This document shows, piece after piece, positions 9,806 to 23,532 of a stretch of 64,000 nt of DNA. How positions within the stretch are numbered: position 1 is the first letter of the stretch; every line of letters begins with the position of its first letter. Made by a program: the position numbers and the translations under genes. The stretch is from Molossus alvarezi (lineage: Eukaryota; Chordata; Mammalia; Chiroptera; Molossidae): positions 62,001 through 126,000 of the forward strand of contig JBAWUJ010000119.1 of NCBI GenBank assembly GCA_037176705.1, given 5' to 3'. Under the pieces are notes generated by a model. That model was not told the origin of the DNA and did no database searches. It saw only the letters and a program-made list of their open reading frames with translations.

Positions 9806-11766
9806 AGCTGAAACATTGGTTGTCTACATGCAAGGAGTAAATCCATGAATTGGAAGACACTGACAATACCATGGGTTTTTCACATTGAACATCTCTGTGA
9901 ATTAGAACAAGACGAGTGTTCTAGAACAAATGCACTTGTGCAGTGGACCTGGGTATCCATTTCAATTACTTACACACTAATTATGCCCGGTGTGCAGGGC
10001 ATACTTTACATTGCAGTGTTAAACAGTGTTGTAAGTAAATGCAGGTGTCTGCCTCCTTTCCTAGGTGACCAGAAAAGTCAACCTGTACTAGTTGATGAGG
10101 CAGCTTTTCAACATACTACGTTTTAGCCTTGGATATGTGTTGTTGGCCTGGAAGTGTCTAGGAGTCATCTTGATATCCAATAAATGCTGGGCTGCAGAAA
10201 TCAATCACATTGGTTAGGGCAATGTTCAGGTCATGGAAATCTATACCCTATTCAGTTCTACAAACATTCTTTACAGTTGTTACCGAATGAATCAGTGTCA
10301 TTCTTGGATCCATCATACATTTCACTGTTTGAACCGATTTCCTCACAAAACATAAGGAGTAGATGCCTCTTTTCTCCTGAGAATTCACAGTCAACGCTTT
10401 CCATCATTGTGAAATGCTGGAATTGTACCTTGTTCATGAATGGAATCTCCTGAACCTATCTTTATATTTCCCTGTGACTAATTCAGCCAATTTTTTGATA
10501 ACTGTCAAGTAATCCATCCTCTTATTCAAGCCATTTTAACAAAAAAGTGATCAATTTAAAAGAGGGAGTGTCAGTCTTTGAACAATGGTCATGGATTCAC
10601 TTGTTTCAAGACTATTTCCTTGAAGAACCTAAGGGAACACACTGGCATAGTCAAAAGTGGTCATGACTGGTGTTCTTCTGTGCAGAATAATATAATAACA
10701 CTCAGTTCAAGAGCAGAATGGAAACCTTAATACGGTTGCAGTGTCAAATTGACTGTTTGGTGGCTCTCTCTTGTAAGAACTGTGTTCCAATAGACAACCT
10801 GCTTCAAATAATATCCAAATATTGAGAAAAAGACTCTAGGGCTATACCCAGTTCACACGTCATTGAACCACCACTGTTGTACTGTTTTTCACATTACGTG
10901 TTCTCAGTACAGGTGGGGAAAGTATTGATTTAAGGTAATGTGGCAACCTAACTTTTGATAGGTCGTTAGACATACTTTTCCCTCTAGTTTGTTTGTAGGA
11001 CAGTGTAACCAAACCCAACCTATTCCAAATGAACTGTGTTAGTACTCTTCCCTTCAGTTGCACGAAAGCCACTTCCAGGAAGCCTAGAGCGTGAGGCTTC
11101 TCAAAGCACATGTTGTTTTGGTTAAGTGTTTAAGAAATGTCCATTTGTAAAGGTGTAATCACACTTAAACTTAGCAGTGGAAGTGTCTTTCTCTTGTTCC
11201 AGACAAAGAGACACAAGACTTGCGTGTGCAGTCTTGGATATACTGAATTATGGGCAAAACTCTGTGAGAGCCAGGGGCCACATTCACTCAGTGGCATGTT
11301 TTTCCTTGGGAAGTTAAGTACCTTTGCAGGGAAAGTGTGAACAAACATGTTCTAGTCCCACAACTGTTGGAATGATTGAATATTTCCATTTGGGTTAAGT
11401 TAATGCACAGATCTTGAGTAACATGAACATTTTAATGTACACTCTCCACGTTTTGTGGAGAGATCCAGTCATATCATGGAAACAACAACTAGGAAAGAGC
11501 ACCCTTATGTGTAGAATCAAAAGTCATCCCTTTTTGTGCTCTGTGTGGTTCATGGTTTCAAAGATTGGATCGAATTGAAGCCCATTTTTGAAGGCGATAC
11601 TTGGGAAAAGTTTGGTTTCTGCTGTAGCAGTTGGTTTCGCATGATTCTGACTCAGAACAGAGAACCAACATATGGTCCAGACTGAATCAATGGAAAGATG
11701 GATAACTACTGGCGTTACACATGTGCATTCTTGAAGCAGTGAAACTGAACACATCTAAAGTGATGT
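9806..11766 (+). repeat. Satellite unit 6 (1197A, 1408A)
   Basis: State T-T-A-A-A. A at 11002 and A at 11213. The same combination at these two sites reappears only far to the right, in units 25-28 and 31. Confidence 0.97.
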
Positions 11767-13727
11767 AGCTGAAACATTGGTTGTCTACATGCAAGGAGTA
11801 AATCCATGAATTGGAAGACACTGACAATACCATGGGTTTTTCACATTGAACATCTCTGTGAATTAGAACAAGACGAGTGTTCTAGAACAAATGCACTTGT
11901 GCAGTGGACCTGGGTATCCATTTCAATTACTTACACACTAATTATGCCCGGTGTGCAGGGCATACTTTACATTGCAGTGTTAAACAGTGTTGTAAGTAAA
12001 TGCAGGTGTCTGCCTCCTTTCCTAGGTGACCAGAAAAGTCAACCTGTACTAGTTGATGAGGCAGCTTTTCAACATACTACGTTTTAGCCTTGGATATGTG
12101 TTGTTGGCCTGGAAGTGTCTAGGAGTCATCTTGATATCCAATAAATGCTGGGCTGCAGAAATCAATCACATTGGTTAGGGCAATGTTCAGGTCATGGAAA
12201 TCTATACCCTATTCAGTTCTACAAACATTCTTTACAGTTGTTACCGAATGAATCAGTGTCATTCTTGGATCCATCATACATTTCACTGTTTGAACCGATT
12301 TCCTCACAAAACATAAGGAGTAGATGCCTCTTTTCTCCTGAGAATTCACAGTCAACGCTTTCCATCATTGTGAAATGCTGGAATTGTACCTTGTTCATGA
12401 ATGGAATCTCCTGAACCTATCTTTATATTTCCCTGTGACTAATTCAGCCAATTTTTTGATAACTGTCAAGTAATCCATCCTCTTATTCAAGCCATTTTAA
12501 CAAAAAAGTGATCAATTTAAAAGAGGGAGTGTCAGTCTTTGAACAATGGTCATGGATTCACTTGTTTCAAGACTATTTCCTTGAAGAACCTAAGGGAACA
12601 CACTGGCATAGTCAAAAGTGGTCATGACTGGTGTTCTTCTGTGCAGAATAATATAATAACACTCAGTTCAAGAGCAGAATGGAAACCTTAATACGGTTGC
12701 AGTGTCAAATTGACTGTTTGGTGGCTCTCTCTTGTAAGAACTGTGTTCCAATAGACAACCTGCTTCAAATAATATCCAAATATTGAGAAAAAGACTCTAG
12801 GGCTATACCCAGTTCACACGTCATTGAACCACCACTGTTGTACTGTTTTTCACATTACGTGTTCTCAGTACAGGTGGGGAAAGTATTGATTTAAGGTAAT
12901 GTGGCAACCTAACTTTTGATAGGTCGTTAGACATACTTTTCCCTCTAGTTTGTTTGTAGGACAGTGTAACCAAACCCAACCTATTCCAAATGAACTGTGT
13001 TAGTACTCTTCCCTTCAGTTGCACGAAAGCCACTTCCAGGAAGCCTAGAGCGTGAGGCTTCTCAAAGCACATGTTGTTTTGGTTAAGTGTTTAAGAAATG
13101 TCCATTTGTAAAGGTGTAATCACACTTAAACTTAGCAGTGGAAGTGTCTTTCTCTTGTTCCAGACAAAGAGACCCAAGACTTGCGTGTGCAGTCTTGGAT
13201 ATACTGAATTATGGGCAAAACTCTGTGAGAGCCAGGGGCCACATTCACTCAGTGGCATGTTTTTCCTTGGGAAGTTAAGTACCTTTGCAGGGAAAGTGTG
13301 AACAAACATGTTCTAGTCCCACAACTGTTGGAATGATTGAATATTTCCATTTGGGTTAAGTTAATGCACAGATCTTGAGTAACATGAACATTTTAATGTA
13401 CACTCTCCACGTTTTGTGGAGAGATCCAGTCATATCATGGAAACAACAACTAGGAAAGAGCACCCTTATGTGTAGAATCAAAAGTCATCCCTTTTTGTGC
13501 TCTGTGTGGTTCATGGTTTCAAAGATTGGATCGAATTGAAGCCCATTTTTGAAGGCGATACTTGGGAAAAGTTTGGTTTCTGCTGTAGCAGTTGGTTTCG
13601 CATGATTCTGACTCAGAACAGAGAACCAACATATGGTCCAGACTGAATCAATGGAAAGATGGATAACTACTGGCGTTACACATGTGCATTCTTGAAGCAG
13701 TGAAACTGAACACATCTAAAGTGATGT
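11767..13727 (+). repeat. Satellite unit 7 (1197A)
   Basis: State T-T-A-A-C. A at 12963 is the only departure from the majority type. Confidence 0.97.
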
Positions 13728-15688
13728 AGCTGAAACATTGGTTGTCTACATGCAAGGAGTAAATCCATGAATTGGAAGACACTGACAATACCATGGGTTT
13801 TTCACATTGAACATCTCTGTGAATTAGAACAAGACGAGTGTTCTAGAACAAATGCACTTGTGCAGTGGACCTGGGTATCCATTTCAATTACTTACACACT
13901 AATTATGCCCGGTGTGCAGGGCATACTTTACATTGCAGTGTTAAACAGTGTTGTAAGTAAATGCAGGTGTCTGCCTCCTTTCCTAGGTGACCAGAAAAGT
14001 CAACCTGTACTAGTTGATGAGGCAGCTTTTCAACATACTACGTTTTAGCCTTGGATATGTGTTGTTGGCCTGGAAGTGTCTAGGAGTCATCTTGATATCC
14101 AATAAATGCTGGGCTGCAGAAATCAATCACATTGGTTAGGGCAATGTTCAGGTCATGGAAATCTATACCCTATTCAGTTCTACAAACATTCTTTACAGTT
14201 GTTACCGAATGAATCAGTGTCATTCTTGGATCCATCATACATTTCACTGTTTGAACCGATTTCCTCACAAAACATAAGGAGTAGATGCCTCTTTTCTCCT
14301 GAGAATTCACAGTCAACGCTTTCCATCATTGTGAAATGCTGGAATTGTACCTTGTTCATGAATGGAATCTCCTGAACCTATCTTTATATTTCCCTGTGAC
14401 TAATTCAGCCAATTTTTTGATAACTGTCAAGTAATCCATCCTCTTATTCAAGCCATTTTAACAAAAAAGTGATCAATTTAAAAGAGGGAGTGTCAGTCTT
14501 TGAACAATGGTCATGGATTCACTTGTTTCAAGACTATTTCCTTGAAGAACCTAAGGGAACACACTGGCATAGTCAAAAGTGGTCATGACTGGTGTTCTTC
14601 TGTGCAGAATAATATAATAACACTCAGTTCAAGAGCAGAATGGAAACCTTAATACGGTTGCAGTGTCAAATTGACTGTTTGGTGGCTCTCTCTTGTAAGA
14701 ACTGTGTTCCAATAGACAACCTGCTTCAAATAATATCCAAATATTGAGAAAAAGACTCTAGGGCTATACCCAGTTCACACGTCATTGAACCACCACTGTT
14801 GTACTGTTTTTCACATTACGTGTTCTCAGTACAGGTGGGGAAAGTATTGATTTAAGGTAATGTGGCAACCTAACTTTTGATAGGTCGTTAGACATACTTT
14901 TCCCTCTAGTTTGTTTGTAGGACGGTGTAACCAAACCCAACCTATTCCAAATGAACTGTGTTAGTACTCTTCCCTTCAGTTGCACGAAAGCCACTTCCAG
15001 GAAGCCTAGAGCGTGAGGCTTCTCAAAGCACATGTTGTTTTGGTTAAGTGTTTAAGAAATGTCCATTTGTAAAGGTGTAATCACACTTAAACTTAGCAGT
15101 GGAAGTGTCTTTCTCTTGTTCCAGACAAAGAGACCCAAGACTTGCGTGTGCAGTCTTGGATATACTGAATTATGGGCAAAACTCTGTGAGAGCCAGGGGC
15201 CACATTCACTCAGTGGCATGTTTTTCCTTGGGAAGTTAAGTACCTTTGCAGGGAAAGTGTGAACAAACATGTTCTAGTCCCACAACTGTTGGAATGATTG
15301 AATATTTCCATTTGGGTTAAGTTAATGCACAGATCTTGAGTAACATGAACATTTTAATGTACACTCTCCACGTTTTGTGGAGAGATCCAGTCATATCATG
15401 GAAACAACAACTAGGAAAGAGCACCCTTATGTGTAGAATCAAAAGTCATCCCTTTTTGTGCTCTGTGTGGTTCATGGTTTCAAAGATTGGATCGAATTGA
15501 AGCCCATTTTTGAAGGCGATACTTGGGAAAAGTTTGGTTTCTGCTGTAGCAGTTGGTTTCGCATGATTCTGACTCAGAACAGAGAACCAACATATGGTCC
15601 AGACTGAATCAATGGAAAGATGGATAACTACTGGCGTTACACATGTGCATTCTTGAAGCAGTGAAACTGAACACATCTAAAGTGATGT
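13728..15688 (+). repeat. Satellite unit 8 (majority type)
   Basis: State T-T-A-G-C. First of four consecutive majority units (8-11). Confidence 0.97.
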
Positions 15689-17649
15689 AGCTGAAACATT
15701 GGTTGTCTACATGCAAGGAGTAAATCCATGAATTGGAAGACACTGACAATACCATGGGTTTTTCACATTGAACATCTCTGTGAATTAGAACAAGACGAGT
15801 GTTCTAGAACAAATGCACTTGTGCAGTGGACCTGGGTATCCATTTCAATTACTTACACACTAATTATGCCCGGTGTGCAGGGCATACTTTACATTGCAGT
15901 GTTAAACAGTGTTGTAAGTAAATGCAGGTGTCTGCCTCCTTTCCTAGGTGACCAGAAAAGTCAACCTGTACTAGTTGATGAGGCAGCTTTTCAACATACT
16001 ACGTTTTAGCCTTGGATATGTGTTGTTGGCCTGGAAGTGTCTAGGAGTCATCTTGATATCCAATAAATGCTGGGCTGCAGAAATCAATCACATTGGTTAG
16101 GGCAATGTTCAGGTCATGGAAATCTATACCCTATTCAGTTCTACAAACATTCTTTACAGTTGTTACCGAATGAATCAGTGTCATTCTTGGATCCATCATA
16201 CATTTCACTGTTTGAACCGATTTCCTCACAAAACATAAGGAGTAGATGCCTCTTTTCTCCTGAGAATTCACAGTCAACGCTTTCCATCATTGTGAAATGC
16301 TGGAATTGTACCTTGTTCATGAATGGAATCTCCTGAACCTATCTTTATATTTCCCTGTGACTAATTCAGCCAATTTTTTGATAACTGTCAAGTAATCCAT
16401 CCTCTTATTCAAGCCATTTTAACAAAAAAGTGATCAATTTAAAAGAGGGAGTGTCAGTCTTTGAACAATGGTCATGGATTCACTTGTTTCAAGACTATTT
16501 CCTTGAAGAACCTAAGGGAACACACTGGCATAGTCAAAAGTGGTCATGACTGGTGTTCTTCTGTGCAGAATAATATAATAACACTCAGTTCAAGAGCAGA
16601 ATGGAAACCTTAATACGGTTGCAGTGTCAAATTGACTGTTTGGTGGCTCTCTCTTGTAAGAACTGTGTTCCAATAGACAACCTGCTTCAAATAATATCCA
16701 AATATTGAGAAAAAGACTCTAGGGCTATACCCAGTTCACACGTCATTGAACCACCACTGTTGTACTGTTTTTCACATTACGTGTTCTCAGTACAGGTGGG
16801 GAAAGTATTGATTTAAGGTAATGTGGCAACCTAACTTTTGATAGGTCGTTAGACATACTTTTCCCTCTAGTTTGTTTGTAGGACGGTGTAACCAAACCCA
16901 ACCTATTCCAAATGAACTGTGTTAGTACTCTTCCCTTCAGTTGCACGAAAGCCACTTCCAGGAAGCCTAGAGCGTGAGGCTTCTCAAAGCACATGTTGTT
17001 TTGGTTAAGTGTTTAAGAAATGTCCATTTGTAAAGGTGTAATCACACTTAAACTTAGCAGTGGAAGTGTCTTTCTCTTGTTCCAGACAAAGAGACCCAAG
17101 ACTTGCGTGTGCAGTCTTGGATATACTGAATTATGGGCAAAACTCTGTGAGAGCCAGGGGCCACATTCACTCAGTGGCATGTTTTTCCTTGGGAAGTTAA
17201 GTACCTTTGCAGGGAAAGTGTGAACAAACATGTTCTAGTCCCACAACTGTTGGAATGATTGAATATTTCCATTTGGGTTAAGTTAATGCACAGATCTTGA
17301 GTAACATGAACATTTTAATGTACACTCTCCACGTTTTGTGGAGAGATCCAGTCATATCATGGAAACAACAACTAGGAAAGAGCACCCTTATGTGTAGAAT
17401 CAAAAGTCATCCCTTTTTGTGCTCTGTGTGGTTCATGGTTTCAAAGATTGGATCGAATTGAAGCCCATTTTTGAAGGCGATACTTGGGAAAAGTTTGGTT
17501 TCTGCTGTAGCAGTTGGTTTCGCATGATTCTGACTCAGAACAGAGAACCAACATATGGTCCAGACTGAATCAATGGAAAGATGGATAACTACTGGCGTTA
17601 CACATGTGCATTCTTGAAGCAGTGAAACTGAACACATCTAAAGTGATGT
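15689..17649 (+). repeat. Satellite unit 9 (majority type)
   Basis: State T-T-A-G-C. Confidence 0.97.
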
Positions 17650-19610
17650 AGCTGAAACATTGGTTGTCTACATGCAAGGAGTAAATCCATGAATTGGAAG
17701 ACACTGACAATACCATGGGTTTTTCACATTGAACATCTCTGTGAATTAGAACAAGACGAGTGTTCTAGAACAAATGCACTTGTGCAGTGGACCTGGGTAT
17801 CCATTTCAATTACTTACACACTAATTATGCCCGGTGTGCAGGGCATACTTTACATTGCAGTGTTAAACAGTGTTGTAAGTAAATGCAGGTGTCTGCCTCC
17901 TTTCCTAGGTGACCAGAAAAGTCAACCTGTACTAGTTGATGAGGCAGCTTTTCAACATACTACGTTTTAGCCTTGGATATGTGTTGTTGGCCTGGAAGTG
18001 TCTAGGAGTCATCTTGATATCCAATAAATGCTGGGCTGCAGAAATCAATCACATTGGTTAGGGCAATGTTCAGGTCATGGAAATCTATACCCTATTCAGT
18101 TCTACAAACATTCTTTACAGTTGTTACCGAATGAATCAGTGTCATTCTTGGATCCATCATACATTTCACTGTTTGAACCGATTTCCTCACAAAACATAAG
18201 GAGTAGATGCCTCTTTTCTCCTGAGAATTCACAGTCAACGCTTTCCATCATTGTGAAATGCTGGAATTGTACCTTGTTCATGAATGGAATCTCCTGAACC
18301 TATCTTTATATTTCCCTGTGACTAATTCAGCCAATTTTTTGATAACTGTCAAGTAATCCATCCTCTTATTCAAGCCATTTTAACAAAAAAGTGATCAATT
18401 TAAAAGAGGGAGTGTCAGTCTTTGAACAATGGTCATGGATTCACTTGTTTCAAGACTATTTCCTTGAAGAACCTAAGGGAACACACTGGCATAGTCAAAA
18501 GTGGTCATGACTGGTGTTCTTCTGTGCAGAATAATATAATAACACTCAGTTCAAGAGCAGAATGGAAACCTTAATACGGTTGCAGTGTCAAATTGACTGT
18601 TTGGTGGCTCTCTCTTGTAAGAACTGTGTTCCAATAGACAACCTGCTTCAAATAATATCCAAATATTGAGAAAAAGACTCTAGGGCTATACCCAGTTCAC
18701 ACGTCATTGAACCACCACTGTTGTACTGTTTTTCACATTACGTGTTCTCAGTACAGGTGGGGAAAGTATTGATTTAAGGTAATGTGGCAACCTAACTTTT
18801 GATAGGTCGTTAGACATACTTTTCCCTCTAGTTTGTTTGTAGGACGGTGTAACCAAACCCAACCTATTCCAAATGAACTGTGTTAGTACTCTTCCCTTCA
18901 GTTGCACGAAAGCCACTTCCAGGAAGCCTAGAGCGTGAGGCTTCTCAAAGCACATGTTGTTTTGGTTAAGTGTTTAAGAAATGTCCATTTGTAAAGGTGT
19001 AATCACACTTAAACTTAGCAGTGGAAGTGTCTTTCTCTTGTTCCAGACAAAGAGACCCAAGACTTGCGTGTGCAGTCTTGGATATACTGAATTATGGGCA
19101 AAACTCTGTGAGAGCCAGGGGCCACATTCACTCAGTGGCATGTTTTTCCTTGGGAAGTTAAGTACCTTTGCAGGGAAAGTGTGAACAAACATGTTCTAGT
19201 CCCACAACTGTTGGAATGATTGAATATTTCCATTTGGGTTAAGTTAATGCACAGATCTTGAGTAACATGAACATTTTAATGTACACTCTCCACGTTTTGT
19301 GGAGAGATCCAGTCATATCATGGAAACAACAACTAGGAAAGAGCACCCTTATGTGTAGAATCAAAAGTCATCCCTTTTTGTGCTCTGTGTGGTTCATGGT
19401 TTCAAAGATTGGATCGAATTGAAGCCCATTTTTGAAGGCGATACTTGGGAAAAGTTTGGTTTCTGCTGTAGCAGTTGGTTTCGCATGATTCTGACTCAGA
19501 ACAGAGAACCAACATATGGTCCAGACTGAATCAATGGAAAGATGGATAACTACTGGCGTTACACATGTGCATTCTTGAAGCAGTGAAACTGAACACATCT
19601 AAAGTGATGT
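17650..19610 (+). repeat. Satellite unit 10 (majority type)
   Basis: State T-T-A-G-C. Confidence 0.97.
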
Positions 19611-21571
19611 AGCTGAAACATTGGTTGTCTACATGCAAGGAGTAAATCCATGAATTGGAAGACACTGACAATACCATGGGTTTTTCACATTGAACATCTC
19701 TGTGAATTAGAACAAGACGAGTGTTCTAGAACAAATGCACTTGTGCAGTGGACCTGGGTATCCATTTCAATTACTTACACACTAATTATGCCCGGTGTGC
19801 AGGGCATACTTTACATTGCAGTGTTAAACAGTGTTGTAAGTAAATGCAGGTGTCTGCCTCCTTTCCTAGGTGACCAGAAAAGTCAACCTGTACTAGTTGA
19901 TGAGGCAGCTTTTCAACATACTACGTTTTAGCCTTGGATATGTGTTGTTGGCCTGGAAGTGTCTAGGAGTCATCTTGATATCCAATAAATGCTGGGCTGC
20001 AGAAATCAATCACATTGGTTAGGGCAATGTTCAGGTCATGGAAATCTATACCCTATTCAGTTCTACAAACATTCTTTACAGTTGTTACCGAATGAATCAG
20101 TGTCATTCTTGGATCCATCATACATTTCACTGTTTGAACCGATTTCCTCACAAAACATAAGGAGTAGATGCCTCTTTTCTCCTGAGAATTCACAGTCAAC
20201 GCTTTCCATCATTGTGAAATGCTGGAATTGTACCTTGTTCATGAATGGAATCTCCTGAACCTATCTTTATATTTCCCTGTGACTAATTCAGCCAATTTTT
20301 TGATAACTGTCAAGTAATCCATCCTCTTATTCAAGCCATTTTAACAAAAAAGTGATCAATTTAAAAGAGGGAGTGTCAGTCTTTGAACAATGGTCATGGA
20401 TTCACTTGTTTCAAGACTATTTCCTTGAAGAACCTAAGGGAACACACTGGCATAGTCAAAAGTGGTCATGACTGGTGTTCTTCTGTGCAGAATAATATAA
20501 TAACACTCAGTTCAAGAGCAGAATGGAAACCTTAATACGGTTGCAGTGTCAAATTGACTGTTTGGTGGCTCTCTCTTGTAAGAACTGTGTTCCAATAGAC
20601 AACCTGCTTCAAATAATATCCAAATATTGAGAAAAAGACTCTAGGGCTATACCCAGTTCACACGTCATTGAACCACCACTGTTGTACTGTTTTTCACATT
20701 ACGTGTTCTCAGTACAGGTGGGGAAAGTATTGATTTAAGGTAATGTGGCAACCTAACTTTTGATAGGTCGTTAGACATACTTTTCCCTCTAGTTTGTTTG
20801 TAGGACGGTGTAACCAAACCCAACCTATTCCAAATGAACTGTGTTAGTACTCTTCCCTTCAGTTGCACGAAAGCCACTTCCAGGAAGCCTAGAGCGTGAG
20901 GCTTCTCAAAGCACATGTTGTTTTGGTTAAGTGTTTAAGAAATGTCCATTTGTAAAGGTGTAATCACACTTAAACTTAGCAGTGGAAGTGTCTTTCTCTT
21001 GTTCCAGACAAAGAGACCCAAGACTTGCGTGTGCAGTCTTGGATATACTGAATTATGGGCAAAACTCTGTGAGAGCCAGGGGCCACATTCACTCAGTGGC
21101 ATGTTTTTCCTTGGGAAGTTAAGTACCTTTGCAGGGAAAGTGTGAACAAACATGTTCTAGTCCCACAACTGTTGGAATGATTGAATATTTCCATTTGGGT
21201 TAAGTTAATGCACAGATCTTGAGTAACATGAACATTTTAATGTACACTCTCCACGTTTTGTGGAGAGATCCAGTCATATCATGGAAACAACAACTAGGAA
21301 AGAGCACCCTTATGTGTAGAATCAAAAGTCATCCCTTTTTGTGCTCTGTGTGGTTCATGGTTTCAAAGATTGGATCGAATTGAAGCCCATTTTTGAAGGC
21401 GATACTTGGGAAAAGTTTGGTTTCTGCTGTAGCAGTTGGTTTCGCATGATTCTGACTCAGAACAGAGAACCAACATATGGTCCAGACTGAATCAATGGAA
21501 AGATGGATAACTACTGGCGTTACACATGTGCATTCTTGAAGCAGTGAAACTGAACACATCTAAAGTGATGT
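19611..21571 (+). repeat. Satellite unit 11 (majority type)
   Basis: State T-T-A-G-C. Last of the four-unit majority run. Confidence 0.97.
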
Positions 21572-23532
21572 AGCTGAAACATTGGTTGTCTACATGCAAG
21601 GAGTAAATCCATGAATTGGAAGACACTGACAATACCATGGGTTTTTCACATTGAACATCTCTGTGAATTAGAACAAGACGAGTGTTCTAGAACAAATGCA
21701 CTTGTGCAGTGGACCTGGGTATCCATTTCAATTACTTACACACTAATTATGCCCGGTGTGCAGGGCATACTTTACATTGCAGTGTTAAACAGTGTTGTAA
21801 GTAAATGCAGGTGTCTGCCTCCTTTCCTAGGTGACCAGAAAAGTCAACCTGTACTAGTTGATGAGGCAGCTTTTCAACATACTACGTTTTAGCCTTGGAT
21901 ATGTGTTGTTGGCCTGGAAGTGTCTAGGAGTCATCTTGATATCCAATAAATGCTGGGCTGCAGAAATCAATCACATTGGTTAGGGCAATGTTCAGGTCAT
22001 GGAAATCTATACCCTATTCAGTTCTACAAACATTCTTTACAGTTGTTACCGAATGAATCAGTGTCATTCTTGGATCCATCATACATTTCACTGTTTGAAC
22101 CGATTTCCTCACAAAACATAAGGAGTAGATGCCTCTTTTCTCCTGAGAATTCACAGTCAACGCTTTCCATCATTGTGAAATGCTGGAATTGTACCTTGTT
22201 CATGAATGGAATCTCCTGAACCTATCTTTATATTTCCCTGTGACTAATTCAGCCAATTTTTTGATAACTGTCAAGTAATCCATCCTCTTATTCAAGCCAT
22301 TTTAACAAAAAAGTGATCAATTTAAAAGAGGGAGTGTCAGTCTTTGAACAATGGTCATGGATTCACTTGTTTCAAGACTATTTCCTTGAAGAACCTAAGG
22401 GAACACACTGGCATAGTCAAAAGTGGTCATGACTGGTGTTCTTCTGTGCAGAATAATATAATAACACTCAGTTCAAGAGCAGAATGGAAACCTTAATACG
22501 GTTGCAGTGTCAAATTGACTGTTTGGTGGCTCTCTCTTGTAAGAACTGTGTTCCAATAGACAACCTGCTTCAAATAATATCCAAATATTGAGAAAAAGAC
22601 TCTAGGGCTATACCCAGTTCACACGTCATTGAACCACCACTGTTGTACTGTTTTTCACATTACGTGTTCTCAGTACAGGTGGGGAAAGTATTGATTTAAG
22701 GTAATGTGGCAACCTAACTTTTGATAGGTCGTTAGACATACTTTTCCCTCTAGTTTGTTTGTAGGACGGTGTAACCAAACCCAACCTATTCCAAATGAAC
22801 TGTGTTAGTACTCTTCCCTTCAGTTGCACGAAAGCCACTTCCAGGAAGCCTAGAGCGTGAGGCTTCTCAAAGCACATGTTGTTTTGGTTAAGTGTTTAAG
22901 AAATGTCCATTTGTAAAGGTGTAATCACACTTAAACTTAGCAGTGGAAGTGTCTTTCTCTTGTTCCAGACAAAGAGACACAAGACTTGCGTGTGCAGTCT
23001 TGGATATACTGAATTATGGGCAAAACTCTGTGAGAGCCAGGGGCCACATTCACTCAGTGGCATGTTTTTCCTTGGGAAGTTAAGTACCTTTGCAGGGAAA
23101 GTGTGAACAAACATGTTCTAGTCCCACAACTGTTGGAATGATTGAATATTTCCATTTGGGTTAAGTTAATGCACAGATCTTGAGTAACATGAACATTTTA
23201 ATGTACACTCTCCACGTTTTGTGGAGAGATCCAGTCATATCATGGAAACAACAACTAGGAAAGAGCACCCTTATGTGTAGAATCAAAAGTCATCCCTTTT
23301 TGTGCTCTGTGTGGTTCATGGTTTCAAAGATTGGATCGAATTGAAGCCCATTTTTGAAGGCGATACTTGGGAAAAGTTTGGTTTCTGCTGTAGCAGTTGG
23401 TTTCGCATGATTCTGACTCAGAACAGAGAACCAACATATGGTCCAGACTGAATCAATGGAAAGATGGATAACTACTGGCGTTACACATGTGCATTCTTGA
23501 AGCAGTGAAACTGAACACATCTAAAGTGATGT
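21572..23532 (+). repeat. Satellite unit 12 (1408A)
   Basis: State T-T-A-G-A. A at 22979 only. Same type as unit 24, exactly twelve units away. Confidence 0.97.
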
